Shown: one piece after another, positions 1 to 6,647 of the stretch
How positions within the stretch are numbered: position 1 is the first letter of the stretch
Layout of the letters: the number at the start of each line of letters is the position of its first letter
Made by a program: the position numbers and the translations under genes
Notes under the pieces: generated by a model
Databases searched by the model: none
What the model saw: the letters and a program-made list of their open reading frames with translations, nothing else
What the model was told of the DNA's origin: nothing
Assembly: GCA_027083715.1 (NCBI GenBank)
Contig: JALWNR010000157.1
Span: forward strand, 1 to 6,735
Direction: 5' to 3'
Length of the DNA: 6,735 nucleotides
From: Bacteroidales bacterium
GTDB taxonomy: Bacteria; Bacteroidota; Bacteroidia; Bacteroidales; NBLH01

Positions 1-1116
1 TTTTTGATAGTAATAAGTACCCTTTACCAAAACATTTTCAAACTTTTTATCGCCTAAAATTTGTGTATAAGCATTATCGGAAATCCCGATTTTTACAAAC
101 TCTTTTTTGAAAATCAGATTTTCTTCGTCCTCTTTTTCTTTTACCAAAATATAATATGCATTACCCGATTTTATGATTGCTTCTTTGGGCAGCGCATTAG
201 CACTTAAACTATCGGTTACTACTTCAACCTGAAAATACATTCCATCTACAAAAAATTTCTTTAAAGCTGCTTCGGGTTCTGCTATGCAACGAATACTTTT
301 TGTCTCCGCATCAATGGATTTACCGATTGATTTTATTACTGCCGAATAGGTTTTTCCTGAATTATCAGGGCTGTAAATGCTTAGCGGTTGTCCTTTTTTC
401 AAGTTGCTCACCGTTTCCTGGTACACAAAAAAGTGTAATTGCAGGTTCCGGTTGTCAATTACTTTCAGCAACATGGTTTCCGAACTAATAAACTCCCCGG
501 TACTGCACTCTAAATCACTTATATATCCGCTAATTGGCGATAAGATACTCAAGTAACTCGAGATGTTCCCGGCTTCCAACTGTGTAATGTTTACATTAAC
601 AATTCTTAATTCGGCTTTTAATGCCTGAATTTGAGCTATCAGTTTTTTGTACTCACTTTCAATGGCAAAATACTCTTTTTGCGATGAAATTTTTTCGTTG
701 TGCAGCTCTTTTACCCGCTTGTATTCAGCTTCTGTGGCTTTCAGTTGTGCCAATGCTTCCAGATATTGTCTTTGCAAATTGATAAATTCCTTACTTTCAA
801 TGCTTAAAAGTATTTGGCCGCGCTGTACAAAATCTCCGGGCATTACCAATATTTTTTTAATAATTCCGGACAGGTAACTATACACATCGGCTTTAGACTG
901 CGGCGATGCGGTAACAATACCGTTGGTTTTAAATACTTTCTTAAAAGTATGCATTTGTGTGTTGCCAAGTTCCATTTTTTCAGCAGTAAATTGATTTTTA
1001 CTGATTTGTACTAAATGATTGGCTGTTGTTGTTTCTTCTTCGGGGCTTTTGTTACTGCACGATGACATGAAGCCTGTTAATAAAACAAAGATTAAAAGGG
1101 TTTGTAATGATTTCAT
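1..1116 (-). CDS. czcB: RND metal-efflux periplasmic adaptor (CzcB/CusB, HlyD superfamily), lipoprotein, 3' end missing
   Basis: This gene encodes the adaptor that couples the inner-membrane pump to the outer-membrane channel. I translated 372 codons from ATG at 1116; the frame is open to position 1, so only a short C-terminal end is probably missing. Residues 1-19 are a lipoprotein signal peptide with the lipobox MSS|C, Cys20 being the likely lipidation site. Residues 75-110 form the first half of the lipoyl/biotinyl domain (SGIIKKILVMPGDFVQRGQ), about 111-182 a charged alpha-helical hairpin, and 188-220 the second lipoyl half (LSPISGYISDLECSTGEF). About 222-300 is the beta-barrel and 305-372 the membrane-proximal region. 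No His-rich metal-binding extension is seen; Met48, Met55 and His56 lie before the first lipoyl half. It follows the pump gene on the same strand after 255 bases, so the two probably form an operon. A start at Met17 would remove the signal peptide, so 1116 is preferred. The Czc rather than Cus assignment is inferred from the neighbouring pump. Confidence 0.93.
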   Translation of the reverse strand, partial: MKSLQTLLIFVLLTGFMSSCSNKSPEEETTTANHLVQISKNQFTAEKMELGNTQMHTFKKVFKTNGIVTASPQSKADVYSYLSGIIKKILVMPGDFVQRGQILLSIESKEFINLQRQYLEALAQLKATEAEYKRVKELHNEKISSQKEYFAIESEYKKLIAQIQALKAELRIVNVNITQLEAGNISSYLSILSPISGYISDLECSTGEFISSETMLLKVIDNRNLQLHFFVYQETVSNLKKGQPLSIYSPDNSGKTYSAVIKSIGKSIDAETKSIRCIAEPEAALKKFFVDGMYFQVEVVTDSLSANALPKEAIIKSGNAYYILVKEKEDEENLIFKKEFVKIGISDNAYTQILGDKKFENVLVKGTYYYQK

Positions 1117-1166
1117 ATGTTTATAATTTATATTTTACTGATAATTAATGAATTAGTTTTGTCATG

Positions 1167-1192
1167 ATTTTTGCTTTCCTTCGGGCAAAAAT
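1167..1192. other. Perfect 8-bp inverted repeat (hairpin) in the spacer
   Basis: ATTTTTGC (1167-1174) and GCAAAAAT (1185-1192) are exact reverse complements around a 10-base loop. Read on the plus strand, the loop contains CCTTCGGG, which can form a small UUCG-capped inner stem. On the minus (transcribed) strand no run of T follows, so it is not a standard terminator. It could be an mRNA stability or processing hairpin, or the end of a dispersed repeat; the sequence alone does not decide. Confidence 0.55.
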
Positions 1193-1230
1193 ACATGCCA
1201 AAACCCGCTTTATGTATTTCTATAATACTC

Positions 1231-1307
1231 TGCATTCCGCTATCGCTTCATACAGGGCTATCTATATGTCACCCCTACGGGGTTTTTATGCTCGTATATG
1301 CCGATAG
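1231..1307. repeat. Candidate dispersed intergenic repeat of Bacteroidota type
   Basis: This block is GC-richer than its surroundings and built from short repeated words: GCTATC at 1239-1244 and 1257-1262, GATAG inverted at 1303-1307, and a compact palindrome ACCCC-TAC-GGGGT at 1271-1283. Word content and style resemble non-coding repeats I associate with intergenic regions of Bacteroidota genomes; that resemblance is from memory and was not checked by search. The palindrome followed by TTTT looks like a weak terminator on the plus strand, but no plus-strand gene ends here. Confidence 0.4.
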
Positions 1308-1311
1308 ACTT

Positions 1312-1345
1312 TTAGTTTTACCACTAAAGCACGAAGCCGCTAAAT
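1312..1345. repeat. Candidate degenerate 'TTCGTGCTTTAGTGG' intergenic repeat
   Basis: Read on the minus strand, this stretch contains TTTAGCGG and TTTAGTGG, two near-identical words 17 bases apart with TTCGTGC between them. It resembles the common low-complexity intergenic motif family in which 'ctttgtgtcttcgtgg'-like words recur in many bacterial genomes. The resemblance is recalled rather than searched. It starts 27 bases downstream of the pump stop codon. Confidence 0.35.
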
Positions 1346-1371
1346 ATTTTTTTACGTTTTGCGATTATTTT

Positions 1372-4300
1372 TTACATAGTAAAATAGTTCAACTCCAAAA
1401 CTACATTGTTGCTTTGCCAAAGATTATAGAGATAATCTAATTTTATATTCATGGCAGTTTCAAGGCTTTGCAGATATTTAAAAATATCAATCTGCCCTGC
1501 CTGATAACTTTTTTGAGTACTCAAAATCATTTGTTCATATAAGTTTTCACCAAAATCATTATAATATTTCAGTGCTTCATCATATTTTTTTAGTTCTTTG
1601 CTCAATTCTTCAATTCTTTTCCGGTATTTGATTTGCAAATTGTATTCTTGCTCTTGCGCTATTTCTATCGAGATTTTTCCGGCACTTACCCGTGCTTTTT
1701 TATCGAAAAAGAATAAAGGAATACCCACACCTATCATAAAACCGTTGTAGTTTTGTGCATTTTCATAAGCATTGGTTCCCGTAAAAAAGCCAAGGTTTAT
1801 ATCGGGCAAGAATTTATTTTTCTGTGCATTCAATCGTGCACTTTCCAAATCAACCATTTGCTTGCTCAAAAGCAATATTGGTTGGTCGTTGCTTGTGTCC
1901 ACCTGTAAAGCCAAAGGTTCAAGCGGTTCGTAGGCTATTGTATAAGCAGTGTCGGTTTGCAATAATGCTTTCAGTGCATTCATACCGATTTCCAAATCGT
2001 GTTCCAGTTGTTTGTTTTTAATGGATATTTCCTGTTTTTTTGCCTGAACATTTAGTTTTTCAAGCTGTGTAGCACCTCCAAGTTCATAGTTTCGCGATAC
2101 TGCACGCAGCAAATCGGTATAAAAGCTATCCAGCTTTTGAAAATAATACTGTTTGTTCAGTAAATATAAAACCGTCATATACGATTGCGCTACTTGTTTA
2201 GACAAAGCAGTTTTCTTAATCAAAAATTGTGTTTGACTGATATTTGTATGCAGTTTATTTACCTTTTTCTCTGATGTGTAAACGGTTGGAAAACGAAAGC
2301 TTTGCTCAATACCAAATACATTCAGCGGATGACCGTTTTCAGCGATATTATTCGCATCGTACTCATAGTAAACCGATGTCGGGTCAATGGAAAAAGCCGT
2401 GGATACCAGAGCTTTACTTTTTTCAGTAGCCAAATAATAGGCTTTCAACTCTTTATTGTTGCTTAACGCAATGTTTACCGCTTCATCCATAGTTAAGGTA
2501 TCACTTTGAGCCTGAGCACTATATCCAAGAGTCAAAAACAAAGGTAATATAATAACTAATGGTTTACGGATAAGTTTTAAAGGCCAGCCTTGTAATCGTT
2601 TTACATCAATCAATACAGCATACAGTAATGGCAGGGCGATCATTGTCAGTAGGGTAGAGGTGATTAGTCCGCCAATGACTACTGTAGCCAAGGGGCGCTG
2701 TACCTCAGCTCCTGCAGAAGTGGAAATTGCCATAGGCAAAAACCCTAAAGCTGCCGCTGATGCAGTTAGCAATACAGGACGTAAGCGTCCGTGTGTAGCC
2801 TTCATGACCAATTCCCTGACATTTTTCATTCCCTCTTGTTTTAATTCGTTTAAATATTCAATTAGAACAATGCCGTTTAATACAGCAACACCAAACAGTG
2901 CAATAAAACCAATTCCGGCAGAAACACTAAATGGCATTCCTCGTATCCATAAAGCTAATACTCCTCCAACTGCCGACAACGGAACGGCAGTAAAAATAAG
3001 TGCTGCCTCTTTAAATGTTCCAAACGCAAAATGTAAAAAGATAAAAATTAATAAAAGAGAAACGGGTACTGCCAACATTAAACGATCGGTTGCATTTTTT
3101 AAATTTTCAAATTGTCCTCCATAGGCAATATAATAGCCCGGCTCTAAATTAATATTGTTGCTGATTTTTGCTTCAATATCTTTTACTACTGATTCTAAAT
3201 CACGGTTACGTACATTTATGCTTACCACCACACGTCTGTGCGTATTATCACGCGAGATACGTGCCGGACCAGTTGTGTAGTTTATTTCAGCAACTTCGGT
3301 CATTGGTACTTGTTTACCATTGGGTAAAGAAATATTCATTTGGCGAATATTATCAATATCTTTACGAAAGTTTTCGTTGAAACGAACAGCTATATCAAAG
3401 CGTTTTTCGCCTTCAAAAATTTTTCCGGCAATAGCACCTCCGAAAGCCATGGTAAGTTGTTTGTTTAAATCTTCGGTATTTAAACCGTAATAAGCTATTT
3501 TTCCGCGCTTATATTTAATAATCATTTGCGGCAAACCGGCAGTTTTTTCCATGGTAACATCAGCAGCTCCGGGCACATTTTCAATCAGTTTTTTTATTTC
3601 ACCGGCTTTTTTGTTAAGATAATCTAAATCTTCACCAAAAATTTTCACGGCAATATCTGAGCGTACCCCTGTAATAAGTTCATTAAAACGCATTTCAATA
3701 GGTTGTGTAAACTCGTACTCAATACCCGGAATTATTGAAAGTGCTTTTTTAAACTTGTTTGCCAATTCTTCCTTGCTATCCGCAACTTTCCAACTACTTT
3801 TAGGGCGAAGTTTAATAATTACATCAACTTCTTCCATCGACATCGGGTCGGTTGGTACTTCTGCTGCTCCAATACGCGAAACAATCTGATCTACTTCGTC
3901 CGGAAAATTTTCTTTCAGAATGCGTTCCATTTTAGTTGTCAGTTCAATAGTTTTACTTAAAGAAGTTCCCGTTTTGAAAACCGGCTGAATAACAAAATCG
4001 CCTTCATCGAGTGTAGGCACAAACTCGCCTCCTATTTTGGTAAACAAATATCCGGTAAAAATCAGTGAAGCAGCAGCTAATGCGAAAATTAGTTTTTTAC
4101 GCCCATACGCCCAATTGATTACCGGTGTGTAGGAAGCATAGGCTAAGTCCATCAGCTTATTGGCTATACTTTTTTTCTTTGCTTTAACAGGCTTTAAAAA
4201 CATTGCCGAAACCACAGGCAACCAAGTTAACCCGAAAATCATCGCTCCGATAATGGCAAAACTGAACGAAAGTGCCATAGGACGAAACATTTTACCTTCC

Positions 4301-5718
4301 ACACCGCTCAAAACCAAAATCGGAATTAATACAATTAAAATAATAACTTGCCCGAAAATAGCCGAATTAATCATTTTGGATGAGCCTTCAAAAGCAATTT
4401 TATCTTTTAATTGTTGCTGTGTTTCTTTATCGGCAAGATTATACTCATTAGCTACATTATTAATTCTTAAGGCGATAAATTCTACAATAATTACTGCACC
4501 GTCAATGATTATCCCAAAATCGAGTGCACCGAGACTCATTAAATTGGCATCAATACCAAAAATATACATCAATGAAATAGTAAAAAGCAAAGCCAAAGGT
4601 ATAATCGAAGCAATTACTAATGCCGATCGAATATTTCCCAACAATAAAATCACAATAAAAATTACAATGATACAGCCTAATAAAAGGTTCTCTACAATGG
4701 TAAACGATGTTTTACCGATTAATTCGCTTCGTTCCAAAATAGGATTAATGAACACCCCTTCGGGCAGACTTTTTTGCACTTCGGCAACACGTTTTTTTAC
4801 CGCATTGATTACTTTTTTTGAGTTGGCATCTTTAAGCATCATAATTTGCCCCAGTACTTTTTCGCCTTCGCCGTTTGCCGTAATGGCACCAAAACGGTTG
4901 GCATGCCCAAAACGTACTTCTGCAATATCTTTTACTAAAACAGGCTTGTCGTTTACCGTTTTTACTACAATATTGCCTATATCATCTATGTTTTTCACCA
5001 TTCCATCGCCACGGATAAAGTAACTCATGCTCTGTTTTTCAATGTATGCACCACCTGCCAAACTGTTATTGCGCATTACGGAATTATATACCTCCATTAG
5101 GCTCACATTGCGACTTTTTAATTGTTCCGGATTGATTGAAATTTCGTATTGTTTCAAATATCCACCCCAAGTGTTTACTTCCACTACACCCGGAATACCT
5201 GATAATTGCCGTTTTACCACCCAATCTTGAATAGTACGCAACTGCATGGGTGTATAGCGGTCTTCGTAGCCGGGCTTTATATCCAAAACATACTGATAAA
5301 TTTCGCCTAAACCCGTAGTGATGGGTCCCATTTCAGGCTCTCCGAACCCTTCGGGGATATTGGCAGCAGCAGTTTTAATTTTCTCGGCTATTAATTGTCG
5401 GGGTAAGTAAGTGCCCATATCATCGTCAAAGACAATGGTTACCACCGAAAGTCCGAATTTTGAAATGGAACGGATTTCTTCAACGCCCGGTAAGTTTGAC
5501 ATTTCCAGTTCCACAGGATAGGTAATAAATTGCTCTACATCCTGAGTAGATAAATTGGGAGAAACCGTAATTACTTGTACCTGATTATTGGTAATATCGG
5601 GCACTGCCCCTACCGGAATATTAAAAATGGCAAATATTCCGTAAGCTGCAATAGAAAGTGTTAAAAGAATAACAATAAGTTTATTCTTAATACTAAAATT
5701 AATTATTCTGTTAATCAT
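1372..5718 (-). CDS. czcA: CzcA-type heavy-metal RND pump fused to a CzcC/TolC-type outer-membrane factor
   Basis: This 1448-residue protein joins a whole RND pump (about 1-1040) to a whole outer-membrane efflux domain (about 1071-1448). Pump part: membrane helix 1 at 13-33, a first periplasmic domain to about 340, helices 2-6 at 340-508, helix 7 at 541-559, a second periplasmic domain to about 880, and helices 8-12 at 881-1037. Helix 4 has D400, D406 and E413 in the DFGIIIDGAVIIVE motif, the proton-relay set of CzcA-type divalent-cation pumps. By remembered alignment, the CusA methionine triad (M573/M623/M672) corresponds to Q578, E630 and E680, arguing against Cu/Ag. Outer-membrane part: TMDEAVNIALSNNKEL (1076-1091) is the usual start of the TolC family, with YELGGATQLEKLNVQ (1211-1225) and YQAGQIDIFKYLQSLET (1405-1421) in its two halves. 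Residues 1050-1070 look like a signal peptide. The start at 5718 gives the canonical pump N-terminus. Pumps usually have about 1040 residues; this fused layout is known in Bacteroidota. The exact metal is inferred. Confidence 0.96.
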   Translation of the reverse strand: MINRIINFSIKNKLIVILLTLSIAAYGIFAIFNIPVGAVPDITNNQVQVITVSPNLSTQDVEQFITYPVELEMSNLPGVEEIRSISKFGLSVVTIVFDDDMGTYLPRQLIAEKIKTAAANIPEGFGEPEMGPITTGLGEIYQYVLDIKPGYEDRYTPMQLRTIQDWVVKRQLSGIPGVVEVNTWGGYLKQYEISINPEQLKSRNVSLMEVYNSVMRNNSLAGGAYIEKQSMSYFIRGDGMVKNIDDIGNIVVKTVNDKPVLVKDIAEVRFGHANRFGAITANGEGEKVLGQIMMLKDANSKKVINAVKKRVAEVQKSLPEGVFINPILERSELIGKTSFTIVENLLLGCIIVIFIVILLLGNIRSALVIASIIPLALLFTISLMYIFGIDANLMSLGALDFGIIIDGAVIIVEFIALRINNVANEYNLADKETQQQLKDKIAFEGSSKMINSAIFGQVIILIVLIPILVLSGVEGKMFRPMALSFSFAIIGAMIFGLTWLPVVSAMFLKPVKAKKKSIANKLMDLAYASYTPVINWAYGRKKLIFALAAASLIFTGYLFTKIGGEFVPTLDEGDFVIQPVFKTGTSLSKTIELTTKMERILKENFPDEVDQIVSRIGAAEVPTDPMSMEEVDVIIKLRPKSSWKVADSKEELANKFKKALSIIPGIEYEFTQPIEMRFNELITGVRSDIAVKIFGEDLDYLNKKAGEIKKLIENVPGAADVTMEKTAGLPQMIIKYKRGKIAYYGLNTEDLNKQLTMAFGGAIAGKIFEGEKRFDIAVRFNENFRKDIDNIRQMNISLPNGKQVPMTEVAEINYTTGPARISRDNTHRRVVVSINVRNRDLESVVKDIEAKISNNINLEPGYYIAYGGQFENLKNATDRLMLAVPVSLLLIFIFLHFAFGTFKEAALIFTAVPLSAVGGVLALWIRGMPFSVSAGIGFIALFGVAVLNGIVLIEYLNELKQEGMKNVRELVMKATHGRLRPVLLTASAAALGFLPMAISTSAGAEVQRPLATVVIGGLITSTLLTMIALPLLYAVLIDVKRLQGWPLKLIRKPLVIILPLFLTLGYSAQAQSDTLTMDEAVNIALSNNKELKAYYLATEKSKALVSTAFSIDPTSVYYEYDANNIAENGHPLNVFGIEQSFRFPTVYTSEKKVNKLHTNISQTQFLIKKTALSKQVAQSYMTVLYLLNKQYYFQKLDSFYTDLLRAVSRNYELGGATQLEKLNVQAKKQEISIKNKQLEHDLEIGMNALKALLQTDTAYTIAYEPLEPLALQVDTSNDQPILLLSKQMVDLESARLNAQKNKFLPDINLGFFTGTNAYENAQNYNGFMIGVGIPLFFFDKKARVSAGKISIEIAQEQEYNLQIKYRKRIEELSKELKKYDEALKYYNDFGENLYEQMILSTQKSYQAGQIDIFKYLQSLETAMNIKLDYLYNLWQSNNVVLELNYFTM
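2506..2571 (-). other. Internal signal-peptide-like segment at the pump/channel fusion joint
   Basis: Residues 1050-1071 of the fusion have a basic start (IRKP), a hydrophobic core (LVIILPLFLTLGY) and the ending SAQA|Q, a classic signal peptidase I site (A-x-A) in typical Bacteroidota style. The pump's twelfth helix should end in the cytoplasm, so this thirteenth hydrophobic segment would carry the following outer-membrane domain into the periplasm. Cleavage after residue 1070 would release a free channel protein of about 378 residues beginning QSDTLTMDEA. There is no Cys here, so the channel would not be lipidated. Cleavage is inferred; the motif is seen directly. Confidence 0.7.
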
Positions 5719-5800
5719 TATTATTGATTTTGGGTTTATTATTTTTGCTTATTGCTTTAATGAGTAATTAAATAGCAATTGGATGGATATTAAGGTATTG

Positions 5801-5813
5801 ACTTATGATAAGT
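5801..5813. promoter_or_regulatory. 13-bp perfect palindrome in the pump-gene leader, possible operator
   Basis: ACTTATGATAAGT is an exact inverted repeat of ACTTAT and ATAAGT around a single G. It lies 82 bases before the pump start codon and about 70 bases downstream of the predicted transcription start. Metal-pump operons are usually controlled by ArsR-, MerR- or two-component-type regulators that bind dyad sites, so this is a reasonable operator candidate, but no regulator gene is in the window. In AT-rich DNA a short palindrome can also arise by chance. Confidence 0.35.
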
Positions 5814-5887
5814 TTTAAAAAATAGCAAGTCTGGTTTTTTTTCTTTGCTTATTCATAGGTCGATATTTTTAATTGTTAAACATAGCA

Positions 5888-5919
5888 CAAAGATATGTTT
5901 TAAAAAAACATCAATCAAA
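5888..5919 (-). promoter_or_regulatory. Bacteroidota-type promoter for the pump-adaptor operon
   Basis: On the minus strand, TTTG (5916-5919) is followed after 20 bases by TATCTTTG (5888-5895), an exact match to the TAnnTTTG -7 box with its TTTG -33 box at the expected spacing. Transcription would begin around 5880-5884, giving a leader of about 165 nt before the ATG at 5718. A CAATATTG palindrome (5921-5928) sits immediately upstream of the -33 box. This places the promoter downstream of the lipoprotein gene, so the efflux genes can be transcribed on their own. Confidence 0.65.
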
Positions 5920-5994
5920 TCAATATTGTTTATATAGGTATAGTTTTATTCTATATTACGGTTTTTTTACCTGAACTTTATACACTTAGCTGCA

Positions 5995-6489
5995 TTATTC
6001 AATATAAAAATCATCACTGACTGATGTACTGTCTCCACTGATTAAGTCATAAACAGTAATTTTAAAGGTATATTTTCCTATTTTGTCCTTACTGTCTGTT
6101 GTATAGGATGCATAAGGTTGTTTTAAGGTATTATTGTCAAAATCAGCGTGTCCGCGTTCACCAAATAAGTTATTTCTAAAAGCTACAGTTTCGCCAATAG
6201 CATTTAGTATTTCCATTTTCATTTCAGCACGGTTAAGACTGTCTTTTCCTCTTGCAAAGGGTCCAACATTTTTAAGCACTAAATATACTTCATCGCCTCG
6301 TTGATATATGGCTTTATTATAAGGTATAAATTTATTATTTCCACGAACTGAGAAATCATAATCTTCAATATGTAATTTTAAACTTGTACTATTATTTTGC
6401 TGTGTATAAGATTCATTCTGTGAATTATTTCCACAGGCATTACTTAAAAAAATAAAAGTAATAATTAAAATAATATGTTTTTTCATCAT
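5995..6489 (-). CDS. Small secreted lipoprotein of unknown function, probably beta-sandwich
   Basis: I do not recognise this 164-residue protein. Residues 1-18 form a signal peptide (KKH, then a run of Ile/Leu/Phe) ending SNA|C, so Cys19 is the likely lipidation site, although the lipobox is not ideal because Ser occupies -3. A Asn/Gln/Ser-rich linker (about 20-36) follows. The rest (about 37-164) shows alternating strand-like segments such as GDEVYLVLKNV (65-75), AEMKMEIL (88-95) and GKYTFKITVYD (138-148), suggesting an Ig-like or beta-sandwich domain. Mature residues contain no further Cys and no obvious catalytic or metal-binding motif. Two adjacent ATG codons (6489 and 6486) are possible starts; the first is used. 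It lies 276 bases upstream of the pump gene on the same strand, with a good promoter in between, so shared transcription is uncertain. A role in metal tolerance is not supported by the sequence. Confidence 0.85.
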   Translation of the reverse strand: MMKKHIILIITFIFLSNACGNNSQNESYTQQNNSTSLKLHIEDYDFSVRGNNKFIPYNKAIYQRGDEVYLVLKNVGPFARGKDSLNRAEMKMEILNAIGETVAFRNNLFGERGHADFDNNTLKQPYASYTTDSKDKIGKYTFKITVYDLISGDSTSVSDDFYIE

Positions 6490-6647
6490 TTGATGTTTTT
6501 TAGAAATCTAAATTATATATTTTGTACTAAAATACAGTTTTTTTGACTAATTTTTTTTAAATAAACTGAATACTGATTTTTGTCATTGTATTCTTTATAA
6601 AATTGTCAGAATTTTACCATGCGGATAATATCTAAAAAAATCAGACC
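6490..6647. other. Divergent spacer between the lipoprotein gene and the right-hand partial gene
   Basis: This very AT-rich 158-base stretch must hold the promoters for two genes reading away from each other. I see only imperfect boxes: TATTTTAG and TAATTTAG on the minus strand, each one base from TAnnTTTG and without a convincing -33 partner, and TAAAATTG on the plus strand (6598-6605) with a TTTG only 15 bases upstream. I cannot assign either promoter with confidence. Confidence 0.5.

Larger units (their letters stand above)
1117..1371. other. Intercistronic spacer between pump and adaptor genes
   Basis: This 255-base stretch separates two genes that should be co-transcribed, which is long for an efflux operon. 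I find no convincing gene in it. It carries an 8-bp hairpin (1167-1192), a GC-richer repeat-like block (about 1231-1307) and a second repeat-like block (1312-1345). No intrinsic terminator is seen on the minus strand, so readthrough into the adaptor gene looks possible. A TAnnTTTG-like box on the minus strand at 1186-1193 lacks a partner -33 box. Confidence 0.7.

Noticed and set aside
1186..1193. TATTTTTG on the minus strand as a -7 box for a separate adaptor promoter
   Set aside because: No TTTG or TTG lies at the right distance upstream, and the box overlaps the arm of the hairpin, so the match is likely incidental.
1271..1287. ACCCC-TAC-GGGGT plus T-run as an intrinsic terminator
   Set aside because: The T-run follows only on the plus strand, where no gene ends; the stem is just 5 bp, and the flanking genes are on the minus strand.
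1171..1440. Plus-strand open frame of 89 codons across the spacer
   Set aside because: It overlaps the 3' end of the pump-channel gene and its translation is simply the repeat-like spacer read through; it looks like the spurious small ORFs often called in such repeats.
2660..3124. Plus-strand open frame of 154 codons
   Set aside because: Antisense to pump helices 8-12; the opposite strand has an unambiguous protein match.
4160..5023. Plus-strand open frame of 287 codons
   Set aside because: It lies wholly antisense to the well-conserved pump domain; its Lys/Ile/Thr/Pro-rich translation has no domain character and is explained by the codon bias of the real gene.
1372..5718. Pump-channel joint as a sequencing error or missed stop between two genes
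   Set aside because: The frame is continuous with good coding character across the joint, and the same fused layout is known in this phylum, so a real fusion is the simpler reading.
5936..5972. AGGTA...TACCT with inner TATAG/CTATA as a terminator for the lipoprotein gene
   Set aside because: Stems are short and AT-rich with long loops, and no T-run follows on the minus strand.
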